From positions 1-14,977 of the forward strand of contig JACDGQ010000024.1 of NCBI GenBank assembly GCA_013821615.1: a stretch of 14,977 nucleotides of DNA, given 5' to 3'. Positions 10,101 through 14,509 of this stretch are shown piece after piece. The position numbers were made by a program, and so were the translations under genes. Origin of the DNA: Planctomycetota bacterium. GTDB taxonomy: Bacteria > Planctomycetota > UBA11346. How positions within the stretch are numbered: position 1 is the stretch's first letter; every line of letters begins with the position of its first letter. The notes under the pieces were generated by a model. The model made no database searches. It was given only the letters and a program-made list of their open reading frames with translations, and had not been told where the DNA came from.

Positions 10101-10900
10101 CTGTAATAGGCCTCGAAGTTGGTCGCGCTGCTATTGTACGGTGACGGGAAATTGCTGCCGGTGGTTCCGAAATTCAGCGTCGAGGCGTTGGTGAGCACGG
10201 CCAATGTCTGACCATTGAGATGCGTCTGCAGGGTGGTGAGCGCGGCGAAGTTCGGGTTGACGTTGCCGCTGTTGGTCGGCGTGACGTTGAAGTAACGGCT
10301 GGTGACGCCGGTGCCGCCGGTCGCGGTCAGAGTGGCTCCGGCGGCGACCGTCACCAACCCGGTGCCGAGCCCTGTGCCCCCGGCATTCACCGCGCCCAGG
10401 CTGATGGTCGTGCCACCGGCATAGGTGTTGTTGACCGACAGCGTCAGGACGGTGCTGGCGCCGCTCACGGTCAGGCTGCCCGAGCCGCTCACGATGCCGC
10501 CGAGGGTGAGTGGATTGCTGGCGCACGAGATCACCGGCGCGCCGCTGAGGATCACGGCGAGATTGATGACTTGGGCCGCAGAGCTGCTGTTGGTCAGGTT
10601 GCCGGCCAAAGTGATGGAGTTGCCACCGATGGTGAAGGCGGTCGCGCCGGCGCTGAAGGTGATGCTCGCGAAGCTCGTGGCGGCGGTGAGATTGTTGTTC
10701 GGCGTCGCTCGCGTGGTGCCCGCGAAGACCAGGTCGTCGCCGGCGACCGGCGCGGTGCCGCCCCAATTGGCCGCAGTACTCCAGTTGTCGTCACCGCCGG
10801 CACCGCTCCACGTGACGGTGGCGGCGGGGAGCACGTTGCAGGCGCCCAGGACCAGCAGCACCAGGAGCAACCCCCAGCATCGCCCCCCAGGCCGGCGCAT
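1169..10900 (-). CDS. Giant secreted adhesin-like protein: ~16 autotransporter-associated beta-strand repeats, two PA14 domains, one L-type lectin domain
   Basis: The protein has 3243 residues. I chose ATG at 10900 because it opens a signal sequence (arginines 2, 3 and 7, hydrophobic 11-20, LGAC at 18-21, then PAA at 25-27); ATG at 10963 would add 21 non-signal residues. Neither start has a clear Shine-Dalgarno. Layout: header module (W31), PA14 domain 1 (from R202 to about 350), PA14 domain 2 (from R528 to about 675), second header (W925), three tandem 114-115-residue repeats (about 1032-1376), L-type lectin domain (F1420 to about 1614, ending in GFSGGTGG and an ISNF segment), footer (1713-1864), third header (W1869), more beta-strand repeats, second footer (2720-2869), an Ig-like region opening with a DADGNGHLD loop at 2879-2887, and a terminal domain (about 3097-3243). 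The recurring beta-strand motif is of the form LTKxGxGTLTLxGxNTYxGxTxVxxGTL, typical of PF12951 helical passenger folds. No C-terminal barrel or PEP-CTERM is visible. Its role is inferred as surface attachment to polysaccharide. Confidence 0.92.
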   Translation of the reverse strand: MRRPGGRCWGLLLVLLVLGACNVLPAATVTWSGAGGDDNWSTAANWGGTAPVAGDDLVFAGTTRATPNNNLTAATSFASITFSAGATAFTIGGNSITLAGNLTNSSSAAQVINLAVILSGAPVISCASNPLTLGGIVSGSGSLTVSGASTVLTLSVNNTYAGGTTISLGAVNAGGTGLGTGLVTVAAGATLTATGGTGVTSRYFNVTPTNSGNVNPNFAALTTLQTHLNGQTLAVLTNASTLNFGTTGSNFPSPYNSSATNFEAYYSAKLTIASTATYTFNTSSDDGSMLFVDGTVVVGNNFFQSVVTRTGSISLTAGVHDLVVAFYQGTSGYGMNAQISGAGNVTMVDLSTANAALAPTHLEVASLAGAGSVVLTNGDLVVGRDNTSTTFSGVISGSNGVTKLGTGTLTLTGTNTLTGTSRVTAGTLQIGAGGTVGTIGSGAVINNGTLTFARSDAVTASNVISGIGTVVVNGSGTLTMNGTSTYTGATTVSQGTLQASGCALGTGAVTVAAGAILAVTGANGLAGRYFNVTATSSNFASLPALQTHLSGQTLALAKVATTMNFGSTGTSFPAPYNSGTPVFEAIYSGRLTIGTAGTYTFNTGSDDGSMLFVDGAVVVNNNFSQSFTTRTASVALTSGAHDLAVAFYNGAGNYGMNAQISGAGNTIMVDISTANATLTPDLIIGSLAGAGTVQLTDGNLISGFNGTSTTFSGTISGACGLVKRGSGTLTFSGTGTYTGTTTAAGGTFKLASGSGLGNTAITVCSAATFAPNPGSGTIAVGTTGAGTAGASLTMVAGAIVTMVDSAVGTCNLQQNTSFATTPLTISGDTMNFDISSAGTDTLAATLGATTSGTNSIGMTTVGANLTIGGSYPLITATSGLAGATWQFTGGGTTLRVVTGSIGYILVLSSSATAVTVTVGDSIDIWNGTASSDWNTASNWSLGTVPTGNNDVQIGNGSGPFQATPSVTAAGGICQSLTFTGSAAAVGAGSGTLTIGSGGLTASVAGSSIACPVALGATQTWTSTVNAVVVSGVVSGAFALTKAGTGTVTLSGANTCSAGVTLSAGTLNINNAAALGAAASTFTIANGTTIDNTSGGAITIAANNPMAWSGDFTFTGSNALNLGTGATALGTAVRQVTVSASTLTVGGVVSGTGGVNKTGSGTLALNGADTFTGGMTLTAGTLAIGNAAALGAAASTFTIAGGTVDNTSGGALTIANNNPQSWSGDFTFTGTNALNLGTGAVALGAGTRQATVAASTLTVGGIISGTGAVTKLGGGTLTLNGANTYSGGLTVSAGTLNIGNAAALGATASTFTIAGGTTIDNSSGGALSIANKNPESWTGDFTFTGTNALNLGGGAVALGAATRQVTVSASTLTVGGMIGGIGGLTKAGSGILALSALSTYTGASTILAGTVSLVRTSVTGFGTTGTGWTLNGGATVASDVLTLTSNASNQARSAFFNTKVAEAGFTATFQYQASGNKTADGAAFILQNSAVTSLGASGGQLGYSGITPSVALAFNLFASNTTGTRYFTNGTVTTPYTTNSPVVLTSGDPIAVTLTYDGTANLVETLTDLTTTSTFSTTLAAGTIATTLTSANAFVGFSGGTGGSTATQTISNFIYTSGGALPAATALTIASGATLDLGGCPQTVASLADSGGSGSVTNSGSVDATLTVSGTASTSFSGVISDGGTNKSGLTKSGSGTLTLSGTHTYTGATTVSGGTLLVSGATAAGSAVTASAGGTLAGTGTVAGTVTMGATGTLAPGTGGTTIGTLTTGTLSGNATSIFSIDLDGAGPTCDRATTAGTVACAGTLTVASAGNAALGRVYTILSAGTVTGTFSGLVNGAMTTQQGRTFQIAYTGTAVTLTDVARPTTRVWDGGGGDNNWTTAANWDFDLAPVAGEDLQFAGSTRTSPNNDFASATSFASITFNSAGSAFTVAGNAMTLAGPVTNSSANTQTINLALAIAAVRTINCSGANMAFGGVVSGAGGVAKSGANSLTLNGTSTYSGGTAINAGTIVAPVAASLGSGGGVSVAGTLNLTGGGNTSYTGLNTLSGAGTVNVTVGTGTNTVLVPAASDWSAFTGIMNVGVGAAAGAGKFIPSQPLASSATINVLANATVYLNSAITQPCTVVLNGGDTGESLGQLRLESNATWSGAVILAGAVTGTGDATIGSNSGTGTISGTISETGGAKSLSKAGTGIITLAGTGSYSGTTLVSAGTLQDGAAGVIPDGSAVTVSSGATWNLNNFDETVGSLAGAGAVGMGSGNLTLGGDNTSTAYSGVVSGTGNITKTGSGTYTISGTATMTGKYLVSAGLISASNGVNFRPAPGAYIPDAITLSGGGLIYTLTTTPNSNRGITIGAGGGSISALAGTTLTLQMPLPGAGNLIINSASAGTVQLSAANSYAGTTTVSGGILQNTIAGVIPDGSAMTVAVGALYDLNNFSETIGSLAGSGNVTLGSATLTCGGDNTDTTLSGVISGTGGLTKTGNGTLTLAGTVANTASGTTSVANGTLILQKTAGVNAIAGNVSIGDTFGSDVLRLGANDQIADSAVITFISGLANNSAKLELNGYVETVAGIQSSSADQAAVIQNTENGGAAGPTDPAVLTISNTVDCAYDGLIRNGNGGSGSMALGKAGSGTLTLRCGFSAHDLLFTGGVTISAGKLVLDNLTALSSAIIDSSAAADALTFIQSSRDQTYAAALSGSGAVTKTGASTLTLSGTDAATGAMTVGGGTLLVTGSTSAGSAVTVASGASLGGTGTVAGTVALAAGSTLAPGLGGTAIGTLTTGSVTCNATSTFAVDLDGTTPTNDRENTAGTVACAGTLTVASNANAAVGKVYTIVSAGTVSGTFSGLATNTVFAQAGRLFRIAYTSTAVTLTDCAPVLSARQTLDADGNGHLDRIRLTFDLALNDDTSALTVTVAGYTVTGFSTGAVANDNQIDVLVTELGAGDTGATPAVRITANTSLKHALGSGVVQIEGSATAATDTAAPVLLSTAWTDGGTGGVSAGDTVTLTFSESVTATAMTVADLGLPVTSDSLSTTTIANQTSATITMSLAGSPRLTPGGTYSAAATGAGKPSGVFIASGAHLQDAVGLAPAAGNAASARDLGPGTSTVAISWATGSDPRTWALGTLTVGTIANSIASGIDLTVQDTGDCNVDLSIASAATAPSNWGPAASAGANAYLMKAGTSAAATGAPTNPASYALTLTTTAQALTSGLLSGATSAYALYFQAPTTITSGGSATQQTIVISITAALAP
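2294..2743 (-). repeat. Footer module, copy 2 (residues 2720-2869 of the giant protein)
   Basis: This is a 150-residue segment closing the third unit of the giant protein. It runs from GGTLLVTGS through a GTVAGTV stretch, LAPGLGGTAIGTLTTG, a VDLDG, the shared sequence NTAGTVACAGTLTVAS, and YTIVSAGTVSGTFSGL to TAVTLTD. It is a near-copy of the segment at 5309-5764, 1007 residues upstream. It is immediately followed by the Ig-like, calcium-loop-like region. Confidence 0.8.
5309..5764 (-). repeat. Footer module, copy 1 (residues 1713-1864 of the giant protein)
   Basis: This closes the second unit and is followed within a few residues by the third header (W1869, GDNNWTTAANW). It shares GTVAGTV, LAPGTGGTTIGTLTTG, a TAGTVACAGTLTVAS stretch, YTILSAGTVTGTFSGL and TAVTLTD with copy 2. 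Unit 1 ends only in a short TAVTVTVGD-like remnant before W925, so it lacks a complete footer. Confidence 0.8.
6773..7805 (-). repeat. Three tandem 342-345 bp repeats inside the giant gene
   Basis: Three adjacent copies of a 114-115-residue unit lie here. Each carries a beta-strand repeat, then NAAALGA, STFTIA, DNTSGG or DNSSGG, a W-S/T-GDFTFTG motif, NALNLG, and a TRQ or VRQ segment ending STLTVGG. The anchor GAAGTCGCCG (plus strand, within GDFTFTG) recurs at 6881, 7226 and 7568, giving periods of 345 and 342 bp. The one-codon difference comes from GTTIDN versus GTVDN. High similarity at both DNA and protein level suggests recent duplication or gene conversion. Confidence 0.85.
8690..10450 (-). 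repeat. Duplicated beta-strand-repeat plus PA14 block (two copies, 978 bp apart)
   Basis: Two successive blocks each hold a beta-strand repeat, a PA14 domain and a following beta-strand repeat. The PA14 copies begin with RYFNVT at codons 10297 (R202) and 9319 (R528), an offset of 326 residues. Shared landmarks are LQTHL-N/S-GQTLA, FNTxSDDGSMLFVDG, HDL-V/A-VAFY, YGMNAQISGAGN and MVD-L/I-STANA. The SDDGSMLFVDG segment is the typical PA14 core. PA14 domains are beta-barrel modules often involved in glycan binding; binding here is inference. Confidence 0.85.
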
Positions 10901-10980
10901 GACCCCGGCGTCAACGGACGCCGTAGAGAAATCGCAATGGCTATGGACGGTCGGGTAGGACATGTGGCGTGCTGTATGCA

Positions 10981-11009
10981 AGTATAGCCTGCAAAATGAT
11001 CTGGAGCAA
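10981..11009 (-). promoter_or_regulatory. Putative sigma-70-like promoter of the giant adhesin gene
   Basis: On the minus strand the -35 candidate TTGCTC (11009-11004) and the -10 candidate TATACT (10986-10981, five of six matches to TATAAT) are separated by exactly 17 bp. Transcription would begin near 10974, giving a leader of about 74 nt before ATG 10900. The -35 box is weak (only TTG matches), and promoter consensus in this phylum is not established from this window. Confidence 0.45.
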
Positions 11010-11020
11010 AACTCCGGGCT

Positions 11021-11040
11021 GGTCGAAGCCGGCGTCGACC
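11021..11040. promoter_or_regulatory. 20-bp near-perfect palindrome, candidate operator
   Basis: The sequence ggtcgaagccggcgtcgacc pairs at 9 of 10 positions about a central CG. It ends 12 bp upstream of the proposed -35 box, centred near -56 relative to the inferred start of transcription. Size, symmetry and central CG resemble LacI-family operators, and a LacI-family regulator is encoded in this window. The link is inference; other dimeric regulators would also fit, and the position suggests activation rather than simple blocking. Confidence 0.35.
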
Positions 11041-11223
11041 GTGGCGGTGGCACACAAATGACCCCACCCTGAGCGGTGGCTGCAGTCAGGACATGTGAGG
11101 AGCGCGCGAACGACCCCCAGACCTCTGCTAAGACAAGATTTCTCAACTGGTTATGACTCCACAGTGACGGCTGTGACCCCGAACTGTCGAGAACTCGCCC
11201 GACGATGACATGCCGCGCACGCC

Positions 11224-12069
11224 TCAGTCGGTCACGCGCCGGCCTCCGATGACCAGCGCGACGCCGCCCAGGATCAGCCCCGTCGCGATTAGCAGGTTTG
11301 ACGTAAACGGCTCGCCGAGGAAGGCCACGCCGCCCAGCGCCGTCAGCACCGGCACGCCGAGCTGCGCGGTAGCCGCCTGGGTGACCTTCAGCCCCGCGAT
11401 GGCGCGGTACCAGATGACGTAGCCGATCCCCGAGGTCAGCGCGCCGGAAGCCACCGCGAGCAGTGCCCCGGTGGCGTCCATGGCCAGCGATGGCAGCAGT
11501 CCGGCGGCAAGCGCCACGGCGAAGGGCACGGCGCGGTGGAAGTTGCCGGCCGTCGTCGCCGCCGGATCGCCGGCGCTGCGACCGCGGATCGAGTAGACGC
11601 CCCAGGCGGCGCCCGCCATCACCATCATGCACGCGCTCGCCACGGGCGGCGCGGCGAGACCGGGCAGGAACAGCAGCACCAGACCGGTGAGCGCCAGCAG
11701 CAGGCCGAGCACCTGCAGGACGCGCAAGCGCTCGCCGCGCGCGAGACCGTAGCCGATCATCGTCGCCTGCACCGCACCGAACAGCAGCAGGGCGCCGCTG
11801 CCGGCCGGCAGGTTGACGTACGCGAATGAGAACCCGGCGGCGTAGGCGAACAGTGCGAGCCCCGACAGCCAGCTGCCGGCCGGGGTCGTCGGCGCGCCGC
11901 GCCGGCGCAGCAACAGCCACAGCATGAGCGCGCCGCTGACCAGGCGCAGCACGGTGAAGCCCGCTGGATCGCAGTGCCCGTCGCGCAGCGCCAGCCGGCA
12001 GAGCAGGGAATTCCCGGCAAAGGCGGTGACGGCGAGCGCGGTGAGGATGAGGGTCCGACCGCGCGGCAT
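11224..12069 (-). CDS. EamA/DMT-superfamily transporter, 10 predicted membrane segments
   Basis: This is a 281-residue, highly hydrophobic protein with the twofold EamA layout (about residues 5-130 and 140-278). Family hallmarks are an N-terminal helix with FAGNSLLCRLAL, a first-repeat end rich in LLLALTGLVLLF, a second-repeat GYVIWYRAIAGL motif, and the closing LGVPVLTALGGVAFLGEP segment followed by a last helix and short RRVTD tail. DMT proteins export or exchange small metabolites, amino acids among them; the substrate cannot be read from sequence. The start at 12069 is supported by GGAG at 12079-12076, six bases upstream. It lies between the propeller and giant genes in the same direction but has sizeable gaps on both sides, so it may be a separate unit. 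The giant gene's frame runs open through it in another phase, which is not coding. Confidence 0.88.
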   Translation of the reverse strand: MPRGRTLILTALAVTAFAGNSLLCRLALRDGHCDPAGFTVLRLVSGALMLWLLLRRRGAPTTPAGSWLSGLALFAYAAGFSFAYVNLPAGSGALLLFGAVQATMIGYGLARGERLRVLQVLGLLLALTGLVLLFLPGLAAPPVASACMMVMAGAAWGVYSIRGRSAGDPAATTAGNFHRAVPFAVALAAGLLPSLAMDATGALLAVASGALTSGIGYVIWYRAIAGLKVTQAATAQLGVPVLTALGGVAFLGEPFTSNLLIATGLILGGVALVIGGRRVTD

Positions 12070-12358
12070 GCATCGCTCCAGGTCGAGCGGTGGGGATCGC
12101 CGCCGCGGAGGATCCTGGTTAGCCGGCTTCCGCCGCCTGTCGAGTCGGGATGCGCCACGGCCGCGGTCTTCCCGATGGCGCGACGTGAGACGCTAAGCGC
12201 GAGACTCGAGACTCATGGCGCGAGGAAGAACGGTGTCAACGCGGTCGCGCGAAGGCCCGTCACTCCGCACTCCGCACTCCGCACTCCGCACTCCGCACTC
12301 CGCACTCCGCACTCCGCACTCCGCACTCCGCACTCCGCACTCCGCACTCCGCACTCCC
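12070..12358. other. 289-bp intergenic region with heptamer repeats
   Basis: This gap lies between the propeller stop and the transporter start. It contains the CACTCCG array (12261-12357), a two-copy tandem heptamer GAGACTC (12201-12214), and the transporter's ribosome-binding site (12076-12079). A perfect minus-strand TTGACA lies at 12239-12234, but no matching -10 follows at 16-18 bp, so I do not call a promoter. No gene is seen. Confidence 0.55.
12261..12357. repeat. Perfect tandem heptamer array, (CACTCCG) x 13.9
   Basis: Thirteen perfect CACTCCG copies plus a six-base partial copy run without a mismatch from 12261 to 12357, ending one base short of the propeller gene's stop codon (12361-12359). 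On the transcribed minus strand it reads GTGCGGA repeated, so it would form the start of the 3' untranslated region. Because 7 is not a multiple of 3, all frames cycle through the same seven codons, none of which is a stop on either strand; this creates spurious open frames (repeating ECGVRSA or RTPHSAL). Confidence 0.97.
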
Positions 12359-14497
12359 TCACCGCTCCCCCGGCTTCCACTGCCAGAACAGCCCCTTCGC
12401 CATCCACACCTCCTCTGCGAAGATGAGATACGTCCCATCCGCCCGCTTGTGCGTCTGCACGCCATCATTCATGTCCAACCACCCGGTGGTGCAGCCGACG
12501 TCGGCCGTGGGCAGCAGGCGGCCGACGCGCTTGCCGTCGGCGAGCCGGTAGACGTCGACCGCGATGGCCGCGAACTGCCAGGTGGAAGCGACGAAAGCGT
12601 AGTCCTCCTCGAAGCTCCAGGCCTTGGGCGACGTGCAGTTCGCCACCATGCCCTCGCTGGGCAGCAGCACGCTGCGCCACGCCAGCTGCGGCGCGCTCGA
12701 CCAGTGGTCGAAGCGCAGCAGCTCGGCGCCGCAGGACATCTGCTCCCAACCGCCGCCCGGGAAGGGATGCGCGTCGGTCCACGCGCCGATGTACATGCGA
12801 TCACCGACCGGATCGTAATTCAGCTTCGAGAGCTGGCGCAGCCCGCCCGCCGTGGGGATGGGCGTGCTGCGCGCCTTGGCCACGTCCCATTGCGGCACGC
12901 CGGCATGGTCGACTCCCGTGCACGGGATGATGGTGATGGCGCCCTTGCCCGCATCCCAGCTTCCGGTGTTGACCACGATATCGCCGCGCTCGTCGAGGCG
13001 CACGGCCTGGCTGCCCGCGGGCGCGGCGACGTACTCCTCGGCTTGCATCAGCCCATCGCCGTTGCGATCGACCCACAGGAATGGTCCCTGCGGATGGTTG
13101 GGCGGCCAGATCGCCTTACCCGCCTGGTCACGCACGCCGTCCGGCGCGTACATCGCCGCCGGCACCGCGATCTCGCCGGCGAAGCGCCACGCGTAGATCG
13201 CCGCGTCCATTTGCGGCTTGCCGAACAGCACCTTGGTGCCGCCGATGCGCAGCACGCGCATCGCCAGGAAAGCGTCGACGCGCAGGCGCGGGTCGTCGGG
13301 CCAGCGCAGCGGATCGAGGGTGATCGCCGCGTCGCTCCAGCCCGCGCCCGGCGGCTTGGTATAGTCGATGGCGTAGCGGTGGCCGCTGGAGTAGACGTTG
13401 CCGTCCGCGCCCGGATCAGCGTCGCCGCAGCTCACGAACTCGCTGCCCTGGCGCACCCAGACCAGCCGGCGCTGCGCGTCGAACTTCCAGATCTTGCCGC
13501 CGTAATCCCAGCAGCCGACGTAGAGGCTGCCATCCGCTCCGCAGGCCAGGCCGGTGATGCGATAGAAGCGCCCAGGCAGAACCGCGCCGGGCTTCGCGCC
13601 CAGGTAGATGGGACCGCCGAAGTCCGCAGCAGCGATGCGCTCGCCCGACGGCACGCGGTAGCGTTGGATGCGCTGGCGCGTCGGGTCGCCATCCGCGACC
13701 AGCAGGTCGCCTTCCGGGGTCACCGCCAGCGCCACCGGGTGCAGGCAATCGGCGATGCGCGTGCCCAGGTCGCGACCGTCCCGACCGAGGCGCCGCACCG
13801 CGTGCGCCTCGCCATCGATGACCCACAGCGCGTGGTCCGGAGTGGCGTCGATCGCGATCCGACCGGCGTGGGCGCAGGGGAACTCGCGCACCTGGTGCAG
13901 GTCGGCGGTGGCGTAGACCACGATGCGTCCGGCCGCCGGATCGGCGACGAACAGCTCGCCGCCTTGCACCGCGACGCCGGAGGGGATCTGCGTGTGGTGG
14001 CCGTTGACCGCGAGGCGATGACCGGACTTGCCGCCCGTGAAGGGCGCCGGCTTCCCCGCGCGGGTGTAACGCGCGATGCCGGAAAAATCCTCGCCACCGC
14101 CGTCCCCGGGATCATGGCCCAGCGCATAGTAGACGTAGGTGTCGTCGACCGCGACCGCCGCGCCGCCGCGCCAGCCCCAGCTGTGCCAGCCCTCAGGGGT
14201 GGCGATGTGCGAACCGTCGGTGCTGTAGACGTTGGTCTCGCCGCCGCGCTCGTCCCAGCCGACGATGGGATAGACGCGGTCGCCCGCCACGGCGAGGTCA
14301 TCGACGCCCTGCATCATCCAGCGCGCCTCCCCACCCTTGCCGCCCGCGAAGGAATTGCCGAACCAGTATGTGCGCTCGGCGAGGTGCGGCGCCGTGGCGA
14401 CGTCGACCTCCGCCGCCGCCGCTGCGCCCACGAGGGTGAGCGCGGACAGCACGAGCAGCGCATGGCGGAGCGGATGCGGCGGATGGTGCAGGGGCAT
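12359..14497 (-). CDS. Secreted beta-propeller (NHL/SMP-30-like) protein with EF-hand-like loop
   Basis: The 712-residue protein opens with a signal peptide (R11, hydrophobic 13-24, poly-alanine, likely cleavage after A29). Residues about 40-380 show propeller-like blades: repeated GVAV...ELFVADPAAGRIVVY (174-195), IAIDA...ALWVIDGE, VALAVTPEGDLLVADG (255-270) and GLACGADGSLYVGCWDYGG (316-334). A calcium-loop-like stretch, DRNGDGLMQAEE (477-488), follows, and a further Trp-rich propeller-like part completes the protein. NHL and SMP-30-like propellers bind ligands or hydrolyse lactones; I see no clear catalytic set, so no enzymatic role is assigned. The start is supported by GAGG five bases upstream. 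The gene begins only 12 bp after the LacI-family stop, so the two are probably co-transcribed. The true function is unknown; a periplasmic or extracellular glycan-related role is inference. Confidence 0.78.
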   Translation of the reverse strand: MPLHHPPHPLRHALLVLSALTLVGAAAAAEVDVATAPHLAERTYWFGNSFAGGKGGEARWMMQGVDDLAVAGDRVYPIVGWDERGGETNVYSTDGSHIATPEGWHSWGWRGGAAVAVDDTYVYYALGHDPGDGGGEDFSGIARYTRAGKPAPFTGGKSGHRLAVNGHHTQIPSGVAVQGGELFVADPAAGRIVVYATADLHQVREFPCAHAGRIAIDATPDHALWVIDGEAHAVRRLGRDGRDLGTRIADCLHPVALAVTPEGDLLVADGDPTRQRIQRYRVPSGERIAAADFGGPIYLGAKPGAVLPGRFYRITGLACGADGSLYVGCWDYGGKIWKFDAQRRLVWVRQGSEFVSCGDADPGADGNVYSSGHRYAIDYTKPPGAGWSDAAITLDPLRWPDDPRLRVDAFLAMRVLRIGGTKVLFGKPQMDAAIYAWRFAGEIAVPAAMYAPDGVRDQAGKAIWPPNHPQGPFLWVDRNGDGLMQAEEYVAAPAGSQAVRLDERGDIVVNTGSWDAGKGAITIIPCTGVDHAGVPQWDVAKARSTPIPTAGGLRQLSKLNYDPVGDRMYIGAWTDAHPFPGGGWEQMSCGAELLRFDHWSSAPQLAWRSVLLPSEGMVANCTSPKAWSFEEDYAFVASTWQFAAIAVDVYRLADGKRVGRLLPTADVGCTTGWLDMNDGVQTHKRADGTYLIFAEEVWMAKGLFWQWKPGER

Positions 14498-14509
14498 GGG
14501 GACCTCGGA

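Larger units (their letters stand above)
10901..11223. other. 323-bp intergenic region upstream of the giant gene
   Basis: No gene of its own is seen between the transporter stop and the chosen giant-gene start. The half nearest the giant gene holds a sigma-70-like promoter (10981-11009) and a 20-bp near-palindrome (11021-11040), listed separately. The remainder (11041-11223) shows only short weak hairpins (11064-11079 and about 11161-11176) without T-runs. The giant gene's reading frame stays open across this whole stretch, but its translation here has no resemblance to a protein family I know. Confidence 0.6.

Noticed and set aside
9257..10144. Plus-strand 295-codon open frame opposite the PA14 region
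   Set aside because: It is Arg/Gly/Ala-rich shadow translation of the giant gene, with no domain features.
10961..10963. Alternative ATG start of the giant gene at 10963
   Set aside because: It would place 21 polar residues (MSYPTVHSHC onward) before the signal sequence and leave only about 11 nt of leader after the predicted promoter.
11064..11079. Inverted repeat ccacc-N6-ggtgg downstream of the transporter stop, as a terminator
   Set aside because: The stem is only 5 bp with no T-run, and it is well separated from the stop codon.
11041..11223. Possible insertion-sequence end or relic in the intergenic region
   Set aside because: I could find no paired inverted ends, target duplication or transposase remnant.
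12234..12239. Perfect TTGACA on the minus strand upstream of the transporter
   Set aside because: No acceptable -10 hexamer follows at 16-18 bp (the sequence there is ATGAGT/TGAGTC), so I do not call a promoter.
12193..12468. Small frames encoding repeating ECGVRSA or RTPHSAL peptides
   Set aside because: They are produced by the stop-free CACTCCG heptamer array in any frame on either strand, not by a gene.
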